Positions 9,332-18,394 of a DNA stretch of 64,000 nucleotides are shown one piece after another (the stretch's first letter is position 1; every line of letters starts with the position of its first letter). The notes beneath the pieces were generated by a model. That model saw nothing but the letters and a program-made list of their open reading frames with translations, did not search any database and was not told the DNA's origin. The DNA is taken from NCBI RefSeq assembly GCF_005503365.1, contig NZ_SCML01000001.1, positions 62,001 through 126,000 on the forward strand. Direction: 5' to 3'. Made by a program: the position numbers and the translations under genes. The DNA comes from Hydrogenophaga sp. 2FB. GTDB taxonomy: Bacteria; Pseudomonadota; Gammaproteobacteria; Burkholderiales; Burkholderiaceae_C.

Positions 9332-9355
9332 TCGTCAAAAACTTGTTTTTAACGA
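9332..9355. promoter_or_regulatory. Inverted repeat upstream of abiEi, probable AbiEi operator
   Basis: TCGTCAAAAAC (9332-9342) and GTTTTTAACGA (9345-9355) form an 11-bp dyad with one mismatch and a 2-nt spacer, 23 nt before the abiEi ATG. AbiEi antitoxins repress their own promoters through inverted repeats of this size, so this is the expected place for the operator. The flanks are much richer in A and T than the rest of the window. Confidence 0.5.
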
Positions 9356-9378
9356 AATAAAGGAACGCACTCCTGGGC

Positions 9379-9972
9379 ATGCCTGCAGACACCCATACCC
9401 TGCGCATCCTGGATCTTGCTCGCCGGAACGGACTGCTCCGTGCCAACGATCTGGATGCGATCGGCGCACCTCGCATCGTCCTGACGCGCCTCGCGGCTTC
9501 TGGCCTGCTGGAGAGAATCGGACGCGGCCTCTACCGTCTGCCGGACACCCAGCCTTCCGAATTCGAGAGTCTTGCAAGCGTCGCCACCAAGGCGCCGCAA
9601 GCCGTGTTCTGTCTTCTGACCGCCCTGCAGTTTCACGAAGTCACCACCCAGCTCCCTCGCCATGTCTGGATCGCCATGCCACGCGCCCCGCATCGACTAC
9701 CCGCCCATCAAGATGGTGCAGATGGTGGCCGATGTCTATGCGGCCGGTATCGAAGAACATCTGCGCGATGGCGTGAAGCTGCGGATTTACGGTGTGGCGA
9801 AAACGGTCGTGGACTGCTTCAAGCATCGCAACAAGATAGCCTGGACGTTGCACTGGAAGCGTTGAAAGACGTTCGCGCCCAGCGCAAAGCCACTGTGGAC
9901 GATCTTTGGCACTACGCCCAGATCGGCCGCGTCGCCAACGTGATGCGCCCCTATCTGGAGGCCACAGAATGA
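9379..9972 (+). pseudogene. abiEi: abiEi antitoxin/transcriptional regulator, frameshifted
   Basis: A type IV toxin-antitoxin (AbiE) antitoxin that in intact form is a winged-helix autorepressor of about 200 residues. The N-terminal winged-helix (LDLARRNGLLRANDLDAIG, then LERIGRGLYRL) is readable in the first frame to WIAMPR near 9682. The middle (APRIDYPPIKMVQMVADVY to YGVAKTVVDCFKHRNKIA) continues in the next frame from about 9686. The end (LDVALEALKDVRAQRKAT to RVANVMRPYLE) returns to the first frame near 9842. Two single-base indels therefore break the gene. Every family block is still present, so the damage is recent or is sequencing error. Its last codons overlap abiEii as ATGA. Confidence 0.75.
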
Positions 9973-10375
9973 ACCGTGCAGCAGCATCCGTGCGCGCCCG
10001 CCTGCTCAATGTGGCCAAGGCGCAGGGCGTGGATTTCAATCAGTTGCTGGTGCGCTTCGCGTTGGAGCGCATGCTGTATCGCCTGAGCCAGTCCGAGCAT
10101 GCCGATTTCTGCTCAAGGGCGCGCTGCTGTTCACCCTCTGGTACGACATGCCGCACCGGGCCACACGTGACGCCGACCTGCTCGGCTTCGGAGCCAGCGA
10201 TCTGGCATCCGTGGTTCAGACCTTCCGCGACATCGCCCGCTTCACGGTCGACGACGGCATCGTGTTCGACCCGGCCTCCGTGGTCGCGACTGAGATTCGG
10301 AAAGACGCCGGATATGCCGGGGTACGCATCTTCATCAGTGGCGAGCTTGCCAGGGCACGCTGCAAGACCCATACG
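9969..10375 (+). pseudogene. abiEii: abiEii toxin, frameshifted and truncated
   Basis: The start of an AbiEii nucleotidyltransferase toxin, a family of about 280-300 residues. It begins MNRAAASVRARLLNVAKAQG and reads QLLVRFALERMLYRLSQSEHADF in one frame. After an apparent single-base loss near 10108 it continues in another frame as LLKGALLFTLWYDMPHRATRDADLLGFG. That segment contains the GALL/DADL blocks of the nucleotidyltransferase core. Similarity stops after GVRIFISGELARARCK near 10368, where the family normally continues with its second half. About 60 percent of the gene is missing, so the toxin must be inactive. The start overlaps the antitoxin stop, as in intact abiE operons. Confidence 0.7.
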
Positions 10376-10498
10376 GCTGGCGATCACGGCCACGTTTGAA
10401 CGCGACCCACTGCCCACCGTTGTTGGCCGCCTGCGCACGGTCTGGGTTGCGTTGCCACTCCCACTGGAAACGGGACAGCCAGCTCCCGGTTGATCCAC
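10376..10498. other. Sequence of unknown origin after the abiEii breakpoint
   Basis: About 120 bp between the point where AbiEii similarity ends and the gltS stop codon. It is open in several frames on both strands but matches no protein I recognise. It may be a remnant of whatever replaced the 3' half of abiEii. No clear inverted repeats or target-site duplication were seen. Confidence 0.3.
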
Positions 10499-11728
10499 TC
10501 AACGCGCCAGCAGGCCGATCACCAGCGCGTTGACCAGATCGATGAAGAACCCGCACACCAGCGGCACGACGATGAACGCGCGCGGCGCGGCGCCATGGGT
10601 TCGCACCACGGCGCTCATGTTGGCGATCGCCGTTGCGGTCGAGCCCAGCACGACACCGCCAAAGCCCGCGCAGACGACCGCCGCTTCGTAGTTGCGCCCC
10701 ATGCAGCGAAACACCACGAACGCGGTGAAGGCCACGGCCAGGGCCACCTGCAGCGCCATCGCGGTGGCCATGAAACCCAGCACCGGGCCCAGCTCCCACA
10801 GACGCAAGCCCATCAGCGCCATGGTGAGGAACAGGCCCAGGCTGATGTCGGACATCAGCGCCACACCCAGCCGCATGCGGGGCCAGTTCCACAAACGGCC
10901 GCCGTTCGGTCTCAACCACTGCCCCACATTGCGCAGAACAATGCCCGCCATGAGGCAGCCCACGAACGCCGGCAGTTTCAGCCCGGTCAGTGCCACCAGA
11001 CTGTTCAGGCCGCTGCCCAGCAGCAGCGCCAGGTTGAGCCAGAGCAGCGCGAGCAGCACGCCGTGGTAGTCCAGCCGCAGGTGGTCCTCGTCCTGGTAGC
11101 GCGTGCCGACCTCCACGTCGGCCGTGCCCGACGGCACGGTGCCGTGCCGCCGCATCAGCCAGGCCGCCACGGGGCCGCCCACCAGGCAAGCCGCGACCAT
11201 ACCGAGCATGCTGGCGGCCACGCCGAGTTCACCGGCGTTCGCAATGCCCAGCGTCTCCACGAAATACGGCGTCCAGGCCACGGTGGTGCCGAGGCCGCCG
11301 ACGAGCGCGATCGAGCCGGTCATGAGGCCCGCGCGCGGGTCGAGGCCAAACGCCTCGGCCACCGCCATGCCCAGGCCGTTCTGCAGCAGCATGAACACGA
11401 TGGCCAGGGCCAGCAACACCACCATGGGCCTGCCGCCTTCGCGCAGCGTGCGCACTTCGGTGTTCAGGCCAATGGCGGCGAAGAAATACAGCAGCAGCAT
11501 GTCGCGCGCGCCCAGCTCGAACACGATGCGCAGGTCGAACGCGACATGGAGGCCGCACACCACCAGCGCGCAAAACATGCCGCCCACCACCGCCTCGGGA
11601 ATGTTGTAGCGCTGCAGCCAGCCGTACCGTTGCGTGAGGCCCTTGCCGATGAAGAGCAGCAGGATGGCCAGGGTGAAGCTGGTGAACGGCTCAACGTTGA
11701 AAGACGAGCCCCAGGGTAGCGAGATCAT
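10499..11728 (-). CDS. gltS: Sodium/glutamate symporter GltS
   Basis: An inner-membrane Na+/glutamate cotransporter of 409 residues, typical length for GltS. About ten hydrophobic segments are visible. The two inverted-topology halves each carry their Gly-rich pore-loop element: GGLGTTVAWTPYF in the first half and GFGGVVLGSTATAIANM in the second. The N-terminus FNVEPFTSFTLAILLLFIGK is characteristic. I prefer the ATG at 11728; a GTG nine codons upstream (11755) is possible, and neither has a clear ribosome site. It lies 39 nt after fumC on the same strand and may be cotranscribed, linking glutamate uptake to the TCA cycle. Confidence 0.88.
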   Translation of the reverse strand: MISLPWGSSFNVEPFTSFTLAILLLFIGKGLTQRYGWLQRYNIPEAVVGGMFCALVVCGLHVAFDLRIVFELGARDMLLLYFFAAIGLNTEVRTLREGGRPMVVLLALAIVFMLLQNGLGMAVAEAFGLDPRAGLMTGSIALVGGLGTTVAWTPYFVETLGIANAGELGVAASMLGMVAACLVGGPVAAWLMRRHGTVPSGTADVEVGTRYQDEDHLRLDYHGVLLALLWLNLALLLGSGLNSLVALTGLKLPAFVGCLMAGIVLRNVGQWLRPNGGRLWNWPRMRLGVALMSDISLGLFLTMALMGLRLWELGPVLGFMATAMALQVALAVAFTAFVVFRCMGRNYEAAVVCAGFGGVVLGSTATAIANMSAVVRTHGAAPRAFIVVPLVCGFFIDLVNALVIGLLAR

Positions 11729-11767
11729 GGCGCCGATGGTAGCGGGCAACGCCACGCCGCCTTCGGC

Positions 11768-13153
11768 CTATCGACCCGTCATCTTCTCCGGCACCACCCA
11801 TTCGTCGAATTGCTCGCCCGTCACGTGGCCCGATGCGAGCGCGGCTTCGCGCAGCGTGCTGCCCTCCTTGTGCGCCTTCTTCGCGATCTGCGCCGCCTTG
11901 TCGTAGCCGATGTGCGTGTTCAGCGCGGTCACCAGCATCAGCGAACGCTCCACCAGCTCGGTGATGCGCGCGCGGTTGGGTTCGATGCCCACGGCGCAGT
12001 GGTCGTTGAAGCTCTTCATGCCGTCGGCCAGCAGGCGCACGCTCTGCAGGAAGTTGTGCGACACCATCGGGCGGAACACGTTGAGTTCGAAGTTGCCCGA
12101 GGCGCCGCCAAAGTTGATCGCCACGTCGTTGCCGAACACCTGCGCGGCCAGCATGGTGACGGCCTCGCTCTGCGTCGGGTTGACCTTGCCGGGCATGATC
12201 GACGAGCCCGGTTCGTTCTCGGGAATGCTGAGTTCGCCGATGCCGCTGCGCGGGCCGCTGGCGAGCCAGCGCACGTCGTTGGCGATCTTCATCATGCTGG
12301 CGGCCAGCGTCTTGAGCGCGCCGTGCGCGTGCACCAGCGCATCCACCGAAGCCATGGCCTCGAATTTGTTCGGCGCAGTCACGAAGGGCAAGTCCGTGAG
12401 CCGGGCCAGTTCGGCCGCGACCTGCTCCGCATAACCCTTGGGCGCGTTCAGGCCCGTGCCGACCGCCGTGCCGCCCAGCGCGAGTTCGCACAGATGCGGC
12501 AATGCGGCGCGCACATGCGCTTCGCCGTGGGCCAATTGCGCGACCCAACCCGAGAACTCCTGCCCCAGCGTGAGCGGCGTGGCGTCCTGCAGATGGGTGC
12601 GGCCGATCTTCACGATGTCGTCGAAGTCATGCGCCTTCTTGGCCAGCGTGCCGCGCAGCAGCGCAATGGCCGGCAGTAGCCGGCGTGTGATCGCCTCCAC
12701 CGCAGCCACGTGCATGGCGGTGGGGAACACGTCGTTGCTCGACTGGCTGCGGTTCACGTCGTCGTTCGGGTGCACCAGGCGCCCTTCCCCACGCTCGCCA
12801 CCGAGCAGTTCGCTGGCGCGGTTGGCCAGCACCTCGTTGACGTTCATGTTGGTCTGCGTGCCCGAGCCGGTCTGCCAGACCACCAGCGGGAACTCGACCT
12901 CGTGGTCACCGGCGATCACCTCGTCGGCCGCCGCCACGATGGCCTTCGTCTTCTTCTCGTCCTGCAGCCCCAGCGCGTGGTTGACCACGGCCGACGCGCG
13001 CTTGACCTGCGCCAGCGCGCGGATCATCTCGCGCGGCTGGCGCTCGCCGGAGATGTCGAAGTTCTGCAGCGAACGCTGCGTCTGCGCGCCCCAGAGGCGA
13101 TCTGCCGGCACGTCGATCGGGCCGAAGGTGTCTTTTTCAGTGCGGGTTTTCAT
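11768..13153 (-). CDS. fumC: Fumarate hydratase class II
   Basis: Iron-independent fumarase, interconverting fumarate and L-malate in the TCA cycle. The 461-residue product has the normal length. The superfamily signature [16 protein letters not shown], with the catalytic Ser loop, and the [16 protein letters not shown] block with the active-site His region are intact. The start at 13153 gives the canonical [29 protein letters not shown]-terminal region in two familiar blocks; the upstream extension is not conserved in character. It is one of three fumarase-type genes in the window. It is divergent from the acuI operon, with two palindromes in the gap between them. Confidence 0.95.
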   Translation of the reverse strand: MKTRTEKDTFGPIDVPADRLWGAQTQRSLQNFDISGERQPREMIRALAQVKRASAVVNHALGLQDEKKTKAIVAAADEVIAGDHEVEFPLVVWQTGSGTQTNMNVNEVLANRASELLGGERGEGRLVHPNDDVNRSQSSNDVFPTAMHVAAVEAITRRLLPAIALLRGTLAKKAHDFDDIVKIGRTHLQDATPLTLGQEFSGWVAQLAHGEAHVRAALPHLCELALGGTAVGTGLNAPKGYAEQVAAELARLTDLPFVTAPNKFEAMASVDALVHAHGALKTLAASMMKIANDVRWLASGPRSGIGELSIPENEPGSSIMPGKVNPTQSEAVTMLAAQVFGNDVAINFGGASGNFELNVFRPMVSHNFLQSVRLLADGMKSFNDHCAVGIEPNRARITELVERSLMLVTALNTHIGYDKAAQIAKKAHKEGSTLREAALASGHVTGEQFDEWVVPEKMTGR

Positions 13154-13177
13154 GGTGGTCGATGACAGGTTGAAAAG

Positions 13178-13190
13178 TTGTCTCAGACAA
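13178..13190. promoter_or_regulatory. Palindrome in the fumC-acuI intergenic region (fumC side)
   Basis: TTGTCTCAGACAA is a perfect 6+1+6 palindrome, 25 bp from the fumC start. Its right half also reads as TTGTCT on the minus strand, 17 bp from TGTCAT, so it may overlap a fumC -35 box. Dyads of the TTGTC/GACAA type are common for GntR-family regulators; assignment is inferred. Confidence 0.35.
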
Positions 13191-13198
13191 GAAGAACC

Positions 13199-13215
13199 GT
13201 TCTCGAAACGAGAAC
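13199..13215. promoter_or_regulatory. Palindrome upstream of the acuI operon promoter
   Basis: GTTCTCG (13199-13205), AAA, CGAGAAC (13209-13215) form a perfect 7+3+7 dyad. Its centre is about 65 bp upstream of the start predicted from the promoter at 13237-13265, a typical LysR-type activation position. The LysR gene at the end of the operon (20008) is the obvious candidate regulator. Confidence 0.45.
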
Positions 13216-13236
13216 ACATATGCGCAAAAACGGCGC

Positions 13237-13265
13237 TTGCGATGACACAAGGCCGGTTTTAGATT
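13237..13265 (+). promoter_or_regulatory. Predicted promoter of the acuI operon
   Basis: TTGCGA (13237-13242) and TAGATT (13260-13265) are separated by exactly 17 bp, predicting transcription from near 13272, about 40 nt before the GTG start of acuI. Confidence 0.45.
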
Positions 13266-13311
13266 GCGCTCCACGGCAGGAATGTCCTGCGATTGAAAAG
13301 GAGCCCATACA

Positions 13312-14295
13312 GTGTCTCAGGCCATCGTCCTCACGCAAGAGCACGGGAATGTCCATGCCGCCATCAGGCGCATCGACGACTCGGAGCTGCCCCCCGCCGA
13401 TACCCGCTTGCGCATCGAATTCTCGTCGCTGAACTACAAGGACGCCCTGGCCATCGCGCGGGGCGATCCGGTGGTCCGCGCCTGGCCCATGGTGCCGGGC
13501 ATCGATGGCGCGGGTGTCGTCGAACACAGCGAGCACCCCGCCCTGCGCGTGGGCGATCGCGTCATCCTCAACGGCTGGGGCGTGGGCGAGAAGCATTGGG
13601 GGTGCCTGGCGCAGAAGGCGTCCGTCATGGGCGACTGGCTGGTGCCGCTGCCGCCCGGGCTCGACAGCCGCAGCGCGATGGCGCTCGGCACCGCCGGCTA
13701 CACCGCCATGCTGTGCGTGATGAAGCTCGAAGACCATGGCCTGCGGCCCTCGGATGGCGAGGTGCTGGTGACCGGGGCCGCGGGCGGGGTGGGCAGCGTG
13801 GCGATCGCGCTGCTGGCCGGCCGCGGCTTCAAGGTGGTGGCCAGCACGGGCCGCCCCGAAGAAGCGGCATACCTGAAGGCCATGGGCGCGTGCGACGTGA
13901 TCGATCGCGCCTCTTTGTCTTCCCCCGGCAAGCCCCTCGGCCGCGAGCGGTGGGCCGGCGTGGTCGATTCCGTGGGCAGCCACACGCTGGCCAACGCCTG
14001 CGCCACCACCCGCTACGGCGGCGTCGTGGCGGCCTGTGGCCTCGCGCAGGGCATGGACCTCTCGCAGACGGTGGCGCCGTTCATCTTGCGCGGTGTGACG
14101 CTGGCCGGGGTCGATTCGGTCATGGCGCCGCGGGAACTGCGTCTGCGCGCCTGGTCGCGCCTGGCCGATGAAATGGACCGCGCTTTGCTGGCCTCGCTGT
14201 CGCAGACCATCGGGCTGCGCGACGCCATCGGGCTCGCCCCGCAGTTGCTCGCGGGCAAGGTGCGGGGCCGTGTGGTGGTGAACGTCCATGAATGA
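13312..14295 (+). CDS. acuI: Acryloyl-CoA reductase-like medium-chain dehydrogenase (AcuI/YhdH family)
   Basis: An NADPH-dependent enoyl reductase of the YhdH/AcuI branch of the medium-chain dehydrogenase superfamily, 327 residues. Family members reduce acryloyl-CoA to propionyl-CoA and so detoxify acrylyl intermediates. The N-terminal GroES-like domain contains LNYKDALAIARGDPV, a family signature. The Rossmann fold shows VLVTGAAGGVGSVA. No zinc ligands are expected in this branch. The GTG start at 13312 has AAGGAG eight bases upstream. The stop overlaps the next gene by 8 nt, so the two are translationally coupled. A different 2-enoyl-CoA may be the true substrate here. Confidence 0.85.
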   Translation: MSQAIVLTQEHGNVHAAIRRIDDSELPPADTRLRIEFSSLNYKDALAIARGDPVVRAWPMVPGIDGAGVVEHSEHPALRVGDRVILNGWGVGEKHWGCLAQKASVMGDWLVPLPPGLDSRSAMALGTAGYTAMLCVMKLEDHGLRPSDGEVLVTGAAGGVGSVAIALLAGRGFKVVASTGRPEEAAYLKAMGACDVIDRASLSSPGKPLGRERWAGVVDSVGSHTLANACATTRYGGVVAACGLAQGMDLSQTVAPFILRGVTLAGVDSVMAPRELRLRAWSRLADEMDRALLASLSQTIGLRDAIGLAPQLLAGKVRGRVVVNVHE

Positions 14296-16444
14296 GCACC
14301 CCACCATGGCATCCAGCACCCTGCAGCCCTTGCTGAATCCCGCGTCGGTCGCGGTGGTCGGCGTTTCATCCCGTGCCGATGCGCTCGGCAACCGCGTGTT
14401 GCGCAACCTCGCGCGTGCCGGCTACGGCGGCACGGTGTATGGCGTGCATCCGCGCGAGACGCAGGCCGAAGGTGTGGCCTGTTTCGCCAGCCTCGACGCG
14501 GTCCCGTCCACGCCGGATTGCGTGGCGATCGCGGTGTCGGCGGACAAGGTCTTGCCCGTGCTCGAGCAGGCGGCGGCGCGGGGCGCCCGGGCCGCCGTGG
14601 TGTTTGCCAGCGGTTTTTCGGAGGTCGGCGAGCAGGGCCGCCGGCTCCAGGCCTCGCTGGCGTCCTTCTGCGAGCGCTCCGGCATGCTGGTTTGCGGGCC
14701 GAACGTGTTGGGGGTGCGAAACCTGCACGCGAACTTCGCCTTGTACAGCGCCCCGCTGCCGGCCAACCCCGTGCGGGGCGGCATCGCCATCGCGGCGCAC
14801 TCGGGCTCCGCCTGCGTGGCCCTGAGCAGCACGGGCCGTTTCGGGCTGAGCAACGTCGTGTCCGTCGGCAACGCCGCCTCGCTGGACGTGGACGACTACC
14901 TCGCGCATTTCGCCGCCGACCCGAACACCCGCATGGCCTGCCTCTTTCTCGAGGCCATTCGCCGCCCGGAACGCCTGGCGCAGGCCGCCCAGCTCATGCG
15001 CGCCGCGGGCAAGCCCGTGGTCGCGCTGAAAGTGGGACGCACCGCGACGGGTGCGGCGGCATCGGCCGCGCACACGGGCTCCTTGGCGAGCTCCCATGCC
15101 GCCACCAGCGAATTCCTGCGGCAGGCCGGCATCGCCGTGGTGAACGATCTGGACGAACTGGTGGAGGCCTGCGCGCTGTTCAGCACCGTGCGCGTGCCAC
15201 CCCGGGGCGACGGCTTGGCCGTCATCAACATCAGCGGCGGCGAGGTGGCGCTGACCTGCGACCTCGCCCATGAAGCGGGCATTCGATTCGCCGATCTCGG
15301 TGCGTCGACCCACGAGGCGCTCAGGGCCACGCTGCCAGGCTATGCAACGCCCGCCAACCCCCTGGACGCCACGAGCGCCGCGCTGGCAGACCCCGCGATG
15401 TACGCCAGCGCCATGCACGCCTTGCTCCAGGACCCCGACGTGTCGGTGCTCGCGGTGTCCCAGGACTGCCCCGCCGGCCTGAGCGAGGGCGCGGCGCTGG
15501 GCTACCGCAAGCTGGCCGAGGTCACACGCGAGGTCAGCGCAACGGCCACCAAGCCCATCGTGTTCTACAGCAACGTGGCCGGCCCCCTGCACCCCGTCAC
15601 CATCGAGCCCCTGCAAGGCAGCACCGTTGCGGTGCTGCAGGGCGCCAGGACGGCGCTGGCCGCCCTTCGCGCGCTGGTGGACTGGCACCGCGGCCCGCCC
15701 GCGCACCACGAACAGCCCGAGCGCATGCAGCCCCATCAGAAATGGCACCAGCGGCTGTCGACCGGCGTGGCGCTGTCGGAACACGAAGCCAAGCGATTCC
15801 TGGACGAGCATGGCATCCGCATCACCCGGGAACAGCTGGCGATCACCGCCGACGAGGCCGCTCGGGCGGCGCAAGCCATCGGGTTTCCCGTGGTCGCCAA
15901 GATCCACTCGGCGGACATCGCCCATAAAAGCGAAGCCGGCGGCATCGCCCTGAACCTGACGTCGACCGAGCAGGTCGCGGCCGCCTTCGACCGGATACTG
16001 GCCTCGGCGCGCCAGTACGCGCCGCAGGCCCGGCTCGACGGCGTGGTCGTTCAGGAGATGGTCAGCGGCGGCATCGAAATGATCGTGGGGACCGCCCAGC
16101 ATCCGCCCTTCGGCCGCGGCGTGGTGGTGGGCGCTGGCGGGGTGCTGGTCGAGCTGATGCACGACAGCGCGTTTGCGCTCGCGCCGCTGAACGCCGAACG
16201 CGCCCGTTCGCTGGTCCAGCAGACCCGCGCCGCGCGCCTGCTCGCGGGATTCCGCGGCGCGCCACCGGCCGACGCGCGCGCCTTCGAAGACATCGTCGTG
16301 CGCGTGAGCCAGATCTGCGAAGCCTACGCCGACGTGATCGAAGCCATGGACCTCAACCCCGTGGCCGTCCTCCCCCAGGGGCGGGGCGCGTGCGCCCTGG
16401 ATGCCCTCATCGTTCCCAAGTCCCCCGTCTCCACCACCCACTAA
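14288..16444 (+). CDS. NDP-forming acyl-CoA synthetase, fused alpha-beta
   Basis: A 718-residue cytoplasmic acyl-CoA ligase of the succinyl-CoA synthetase superfamily, forming acyl-CoA from a carboxylic acid, CoA and ATP with release of ADP and phosphate. Domains in order: CoA-binding Rossmann domain (about 8-130), two ligase-CoA domains (about 150-455), and an ATP-grasp domain (about 490-715). The phosphorylated His of the family is in AAHTGSLAS, His 262. GIEMIVGTAQHPPFG and the DLNPVAVLP block typify the ATP-grasp part. The gene overlaps acuI by 8 nt and is followed by a crotonase, so it probably activates the acid imported by the operon's receptor. Substrate not determinable. Confidence 0.85.
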   Translation: MNEHPTMASSTLQPLLNPASVAVVGVSSRADALGNRVLRNLARAGYGGTVYGVHPRETQAEGVACFASLDAVPSTPDCVAIAVSADKVLPVLEQAAARGARAAVVFASGFSEVGEQGRRLQASLASFCERSGMLVCGPNVLGVRNLHANFALYSAPLPANPVRGGIAIAAHSGSACVALSSTGRFGLSNVVSVGNAASLDVDDYLAHFAADPNTRMACLFLEAIRRPERLAQAAQLMRAAGKPVVALKVGRTATGAAASAAHTGSLASSHAATSEFLRQAGIAVVNDLDELVEACALFSTVRVPPRGDGLAVINISGGEVALTCDLAHEAGIRFADLGASTHEALRATLPGYATPANPLDATSAALADPAMYASAMHALLQDPDVSVLAVSQDCPAGLSEGAALGYRKLAEVTREVSATATKPIVFYSNVAGPLHPVTIEPLQGSTVAVLQGARTALAALRALVDWHRGPPAHHEQPERMQPHQKWHQRLSTGVALSEHEAKRFLDEHGIRITREQLAITADEAARAAQAIGFPVVAKIHSADIAHKSEAGGIALNLTSTEQVAAAFDRILASARQYAPQARLDGVVVQEMVSGGIEMIVGTAQHPPFGRGVVVGAGGVLVELMHDSAFALAPLNAERARSLVQQTRAARLLAGFRGAPPADARAFEDIVVRVSQICEAYADVIEAMDLNPVAVLPQGRGACALDALIVPKSPVSTTH

Positions 16445-16453
16445 CTTTCTTCA

Positions 16454-17305
16454 ATGACGCACCACATGAACGCCTCCCCGAACCCCCACGCCTACCACTG
16501 CATCCGGCTCGACATCGACCGCTGGGTGGCCACCATCACACTGGCCATGCCCGAGAAGATGAACGCGCTCGGCGACGACATCCTGCTGGAGATCCAGCAT
16601 GCGATGGACCGGCTCGAAGCCGACCAGAACATCCGGGCCGTGGTCATCACCGGCGCCGGCCGTGCCTTCAGTTCGGGCTTCGATCTCTCGCCGCGCGAGA
16701 AGCCCTTCACCACCGTTCAGGACTGGCGCGAACACGCGCGCATGGGCAACGACACCTGCCTGAAGATCTGGCGTTCGCGGTTGCCCGTCATCGCCGCGGT
16801 GAACGGCTTTTGCCTGGGCGGTGGCTGCGAACTCTCGATGGTCTGCGACATCACGCTGGCCGCCGACGATGCGCAGTTCGGGGAACCGGAAATCCAGTTC
16901 CAGTCCGCCCCACCGCTGGCCATCATGCCCTGGGTCCTGGGCATGAAGAAGACCAAGGAACTCATGTTGACCGGTGAGCGCCTGAGCGCGCACGAAGCCG
17001 AGCGCGTGGGCCTGGTGAACCGCGTCGTGCCTGCGGCGCAACTGCTCGACGCGGCGCGCCAGCTCGCGTTCAAGTTCGCCATGATCGCGCCCTCGGCGAT
17101 GCAGATGAACAAGCAGTGCATCAACCGCAGCTACGAAATCCGCGGCTTCCAGGCCGCGATGGATGCGGGCGCGGAAACCTTCGCGCTGATCCACCTGCTG
17201 GACTCCGAGGAAAAGCGCGAGTTCTTCGACCGTGCCGCCCAGGATGGGTTGAAAGCCGCCTTCAAGTGGCGCGACGAGCGCTTCTCGGCGCCCGCCGCGT
17301 CCTGA
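16454..17305 (+). CDS. Enoyl-CoA hydratase/isomerase (crotonase family)
   Basis: A 283-residue crotonase-fold enzyme. The oxyanion-hole segment GRAFSSGFDLS is present. Both hydratase glutamates are in place: the first in GGGCELSMVCD, the second in GEPEIQFQSAP. The enzyme can therefore be a true hydratase rather than a bare-fold isomerase or hydrolase. It probably hydrates the acyl-CoA made by the preceding synthetase. ATGs at 16454 and 16466 are both possible; the ribosome site is weak, and the gap to the previous stop is only 9 nt, which suggests coupling. The C-terminal stretch after residue 245 is typical of the longer bacterial paralogues. Confidence 0.85.
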   Translation: MTHHMNASPNPHAYHCIRLDIDRWVATITLAMPEKMNALGDDILLEIQHAMDRLEADQNIRAVVITGAGRAFSSGFDLSPREKPFTTVQDWREHARMGNDTCLKIWRSRLPVIAAVNGFCLGGGCELSMVCDITLAADDAQFGEPEIQFQSAPPLAIMPWVLGMKKTKELMLTGERLSAHEAERVGLVNRVVPAAQLLDAARQLAFKFAMIAPSAMQMNKQCINRSYEIRGFQAAMDAGAETFALIHLLDSEEKREFFDRAAQDGLKAAFKWRDERFSAPAAS

Positions 17306-17366
17306 CACCTTCAACCACCCCAGCCGAACCGACCGGATCGATCCACCGCCACAGGAGAAAAGCTTC

Positions 17367-18377
17367 ATGAACACCCAAGATGCCGCCCTCGCCGGTGCGC
17401 CGTCCACAGGACGTCGCCAGTTCCTTGCCTTCGCGCTGACCAGCACCGTGTGTGCCTCGGGCTGGGCGCAAGGCGACGCATGGCCCAACCGACCCCTACG
17501 GATCATCGTGTCCTGGCCGCCGGGTGGCAGCGCGGACACCACGGCCCGGCTGGTGGCCGATCGGCTCGCGCGCCGATTGGGCCAGCCGGTGATCGTCGAA
17601 AACCGCCCTGGTGCCGGCGGCAAGATCGGCACGCAGGCCGTGGCGCGCGCCGAGCCCGATGGCTACACGCTGCTGCTCGGCGCGCCCTCGGAAATCACCA
17701 TCGCGCCGGCCACGACCCGCTCGCTGGCCTACGACCCGGTCAAGGACCTTCAGCCGATCTCCACACTCGTCAGCGGCGCCTACATGATCGTCGCGAGCCC
17801 GCGCTTCGCACCCAACACCGTGGCGGAGCTGGTCGCCCATGCCAAACACAGCGCCACGCCGATCAACTACGCGTCCTACGGCAACAACACGACGAACCAC
17901 CTGTATGGCGAGCAGTTCAACCACCTGACCGGCATCACCGCTGCGCACGTCGCCTACAAAGGCGGCGCCCCCGCGTGGACCGACCTGATGACCGGCCAGG
18001 TGCAGTTCATGTTCGAGAACGCCGCACTGGCCATGCCGCTGGTCAAGGCGGGGCGCATGAAGGCGCTGGCAATGCTCACGCCCGAGCGCATCGCCCTGGC
18101 GCCCGAGGTGCCCACGATGACCGAAGCGGGTTATCCCGGGATGGGCATGAAGTCCTGGTTGGGTCTGTTCGCGCCCGCCGGCACACCCCGCCCCATCGTC
18201 AACCGCCTGCACACCGAGGTGGCCGCGGTGCTCGCCTCGCCCGACGTCATCAGGCAGTTCGAGGAACGGGGCGCGCCCGCCAGCAGCAGCACACCCGACG
18301 AGTTCCAGAAACTGGTGCGCAACGAGATCGATACCTGGAGAGGCCTGGTGACCAAGCTCGGCCTGAAGCTGGATTGA
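17367..18377 (+). CDS. Bug/TctC-family substrate-binding protein in the acuI operon
   Basis: A 336-residue periplasmic receptor. The N-terminus carries a RRQFLAFAL segment, which resembles a twin-arginine signal, and cleavage is likely after ASGWAQ. Family loops are clear: LRIIVSWPPGGSADT, VIVENRPGAGGKIG and PDGYTLLLG. ACAGGAGAAAAG precedes the start. Its place between a crotonase and a TPP enzyme implies that it captures the acid degraded by this operon. Transport partners TctA and TctB are absent from the window. The chain lacks any feature by which I can name a ligand. Confidence 0.9.
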   Translation: MNTQDAALAGAPSTGRRQFLAFALTSTVCASGWAQGDAWPNRPLRIIVSWPPGGSADTTARLVADRLARRLGQPVIVENRPGAGGKIGTQAVARAEPDGYTLLLGAPSEITIAPATTRSLAYDPVKDLQPISTLVSGAYMIVASPRFAPNTVAELVAHAKHSATPINYASYGNNTTNHLYGEQFNHLTGITAAHVAYKGGAPAWTDLMTGQVQFMFENAALAMPLVKAGRMKALAMLTPERIALAPEVPTMTEAGYPGMGMKSWLGLFAPAGTPRPIVNRLHTEVAAVLASPDVIRQFEERGAPASSSTPDEFQKLVRNEIDTWRGLVTKLGLKLD

Positions 18378-18394
18378 GCCACGCCGAGCCCCGC

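Noticed and set aside
17450-18394. Upstream extension that would fuse 315 residues to the TPP enzyme
   Set aside because: The extension is a Pro/Arg/His-rich shadow of the Bug receptor gene in another frame. The TPP enzyme's first family block starts directly at the ATG at 18395.
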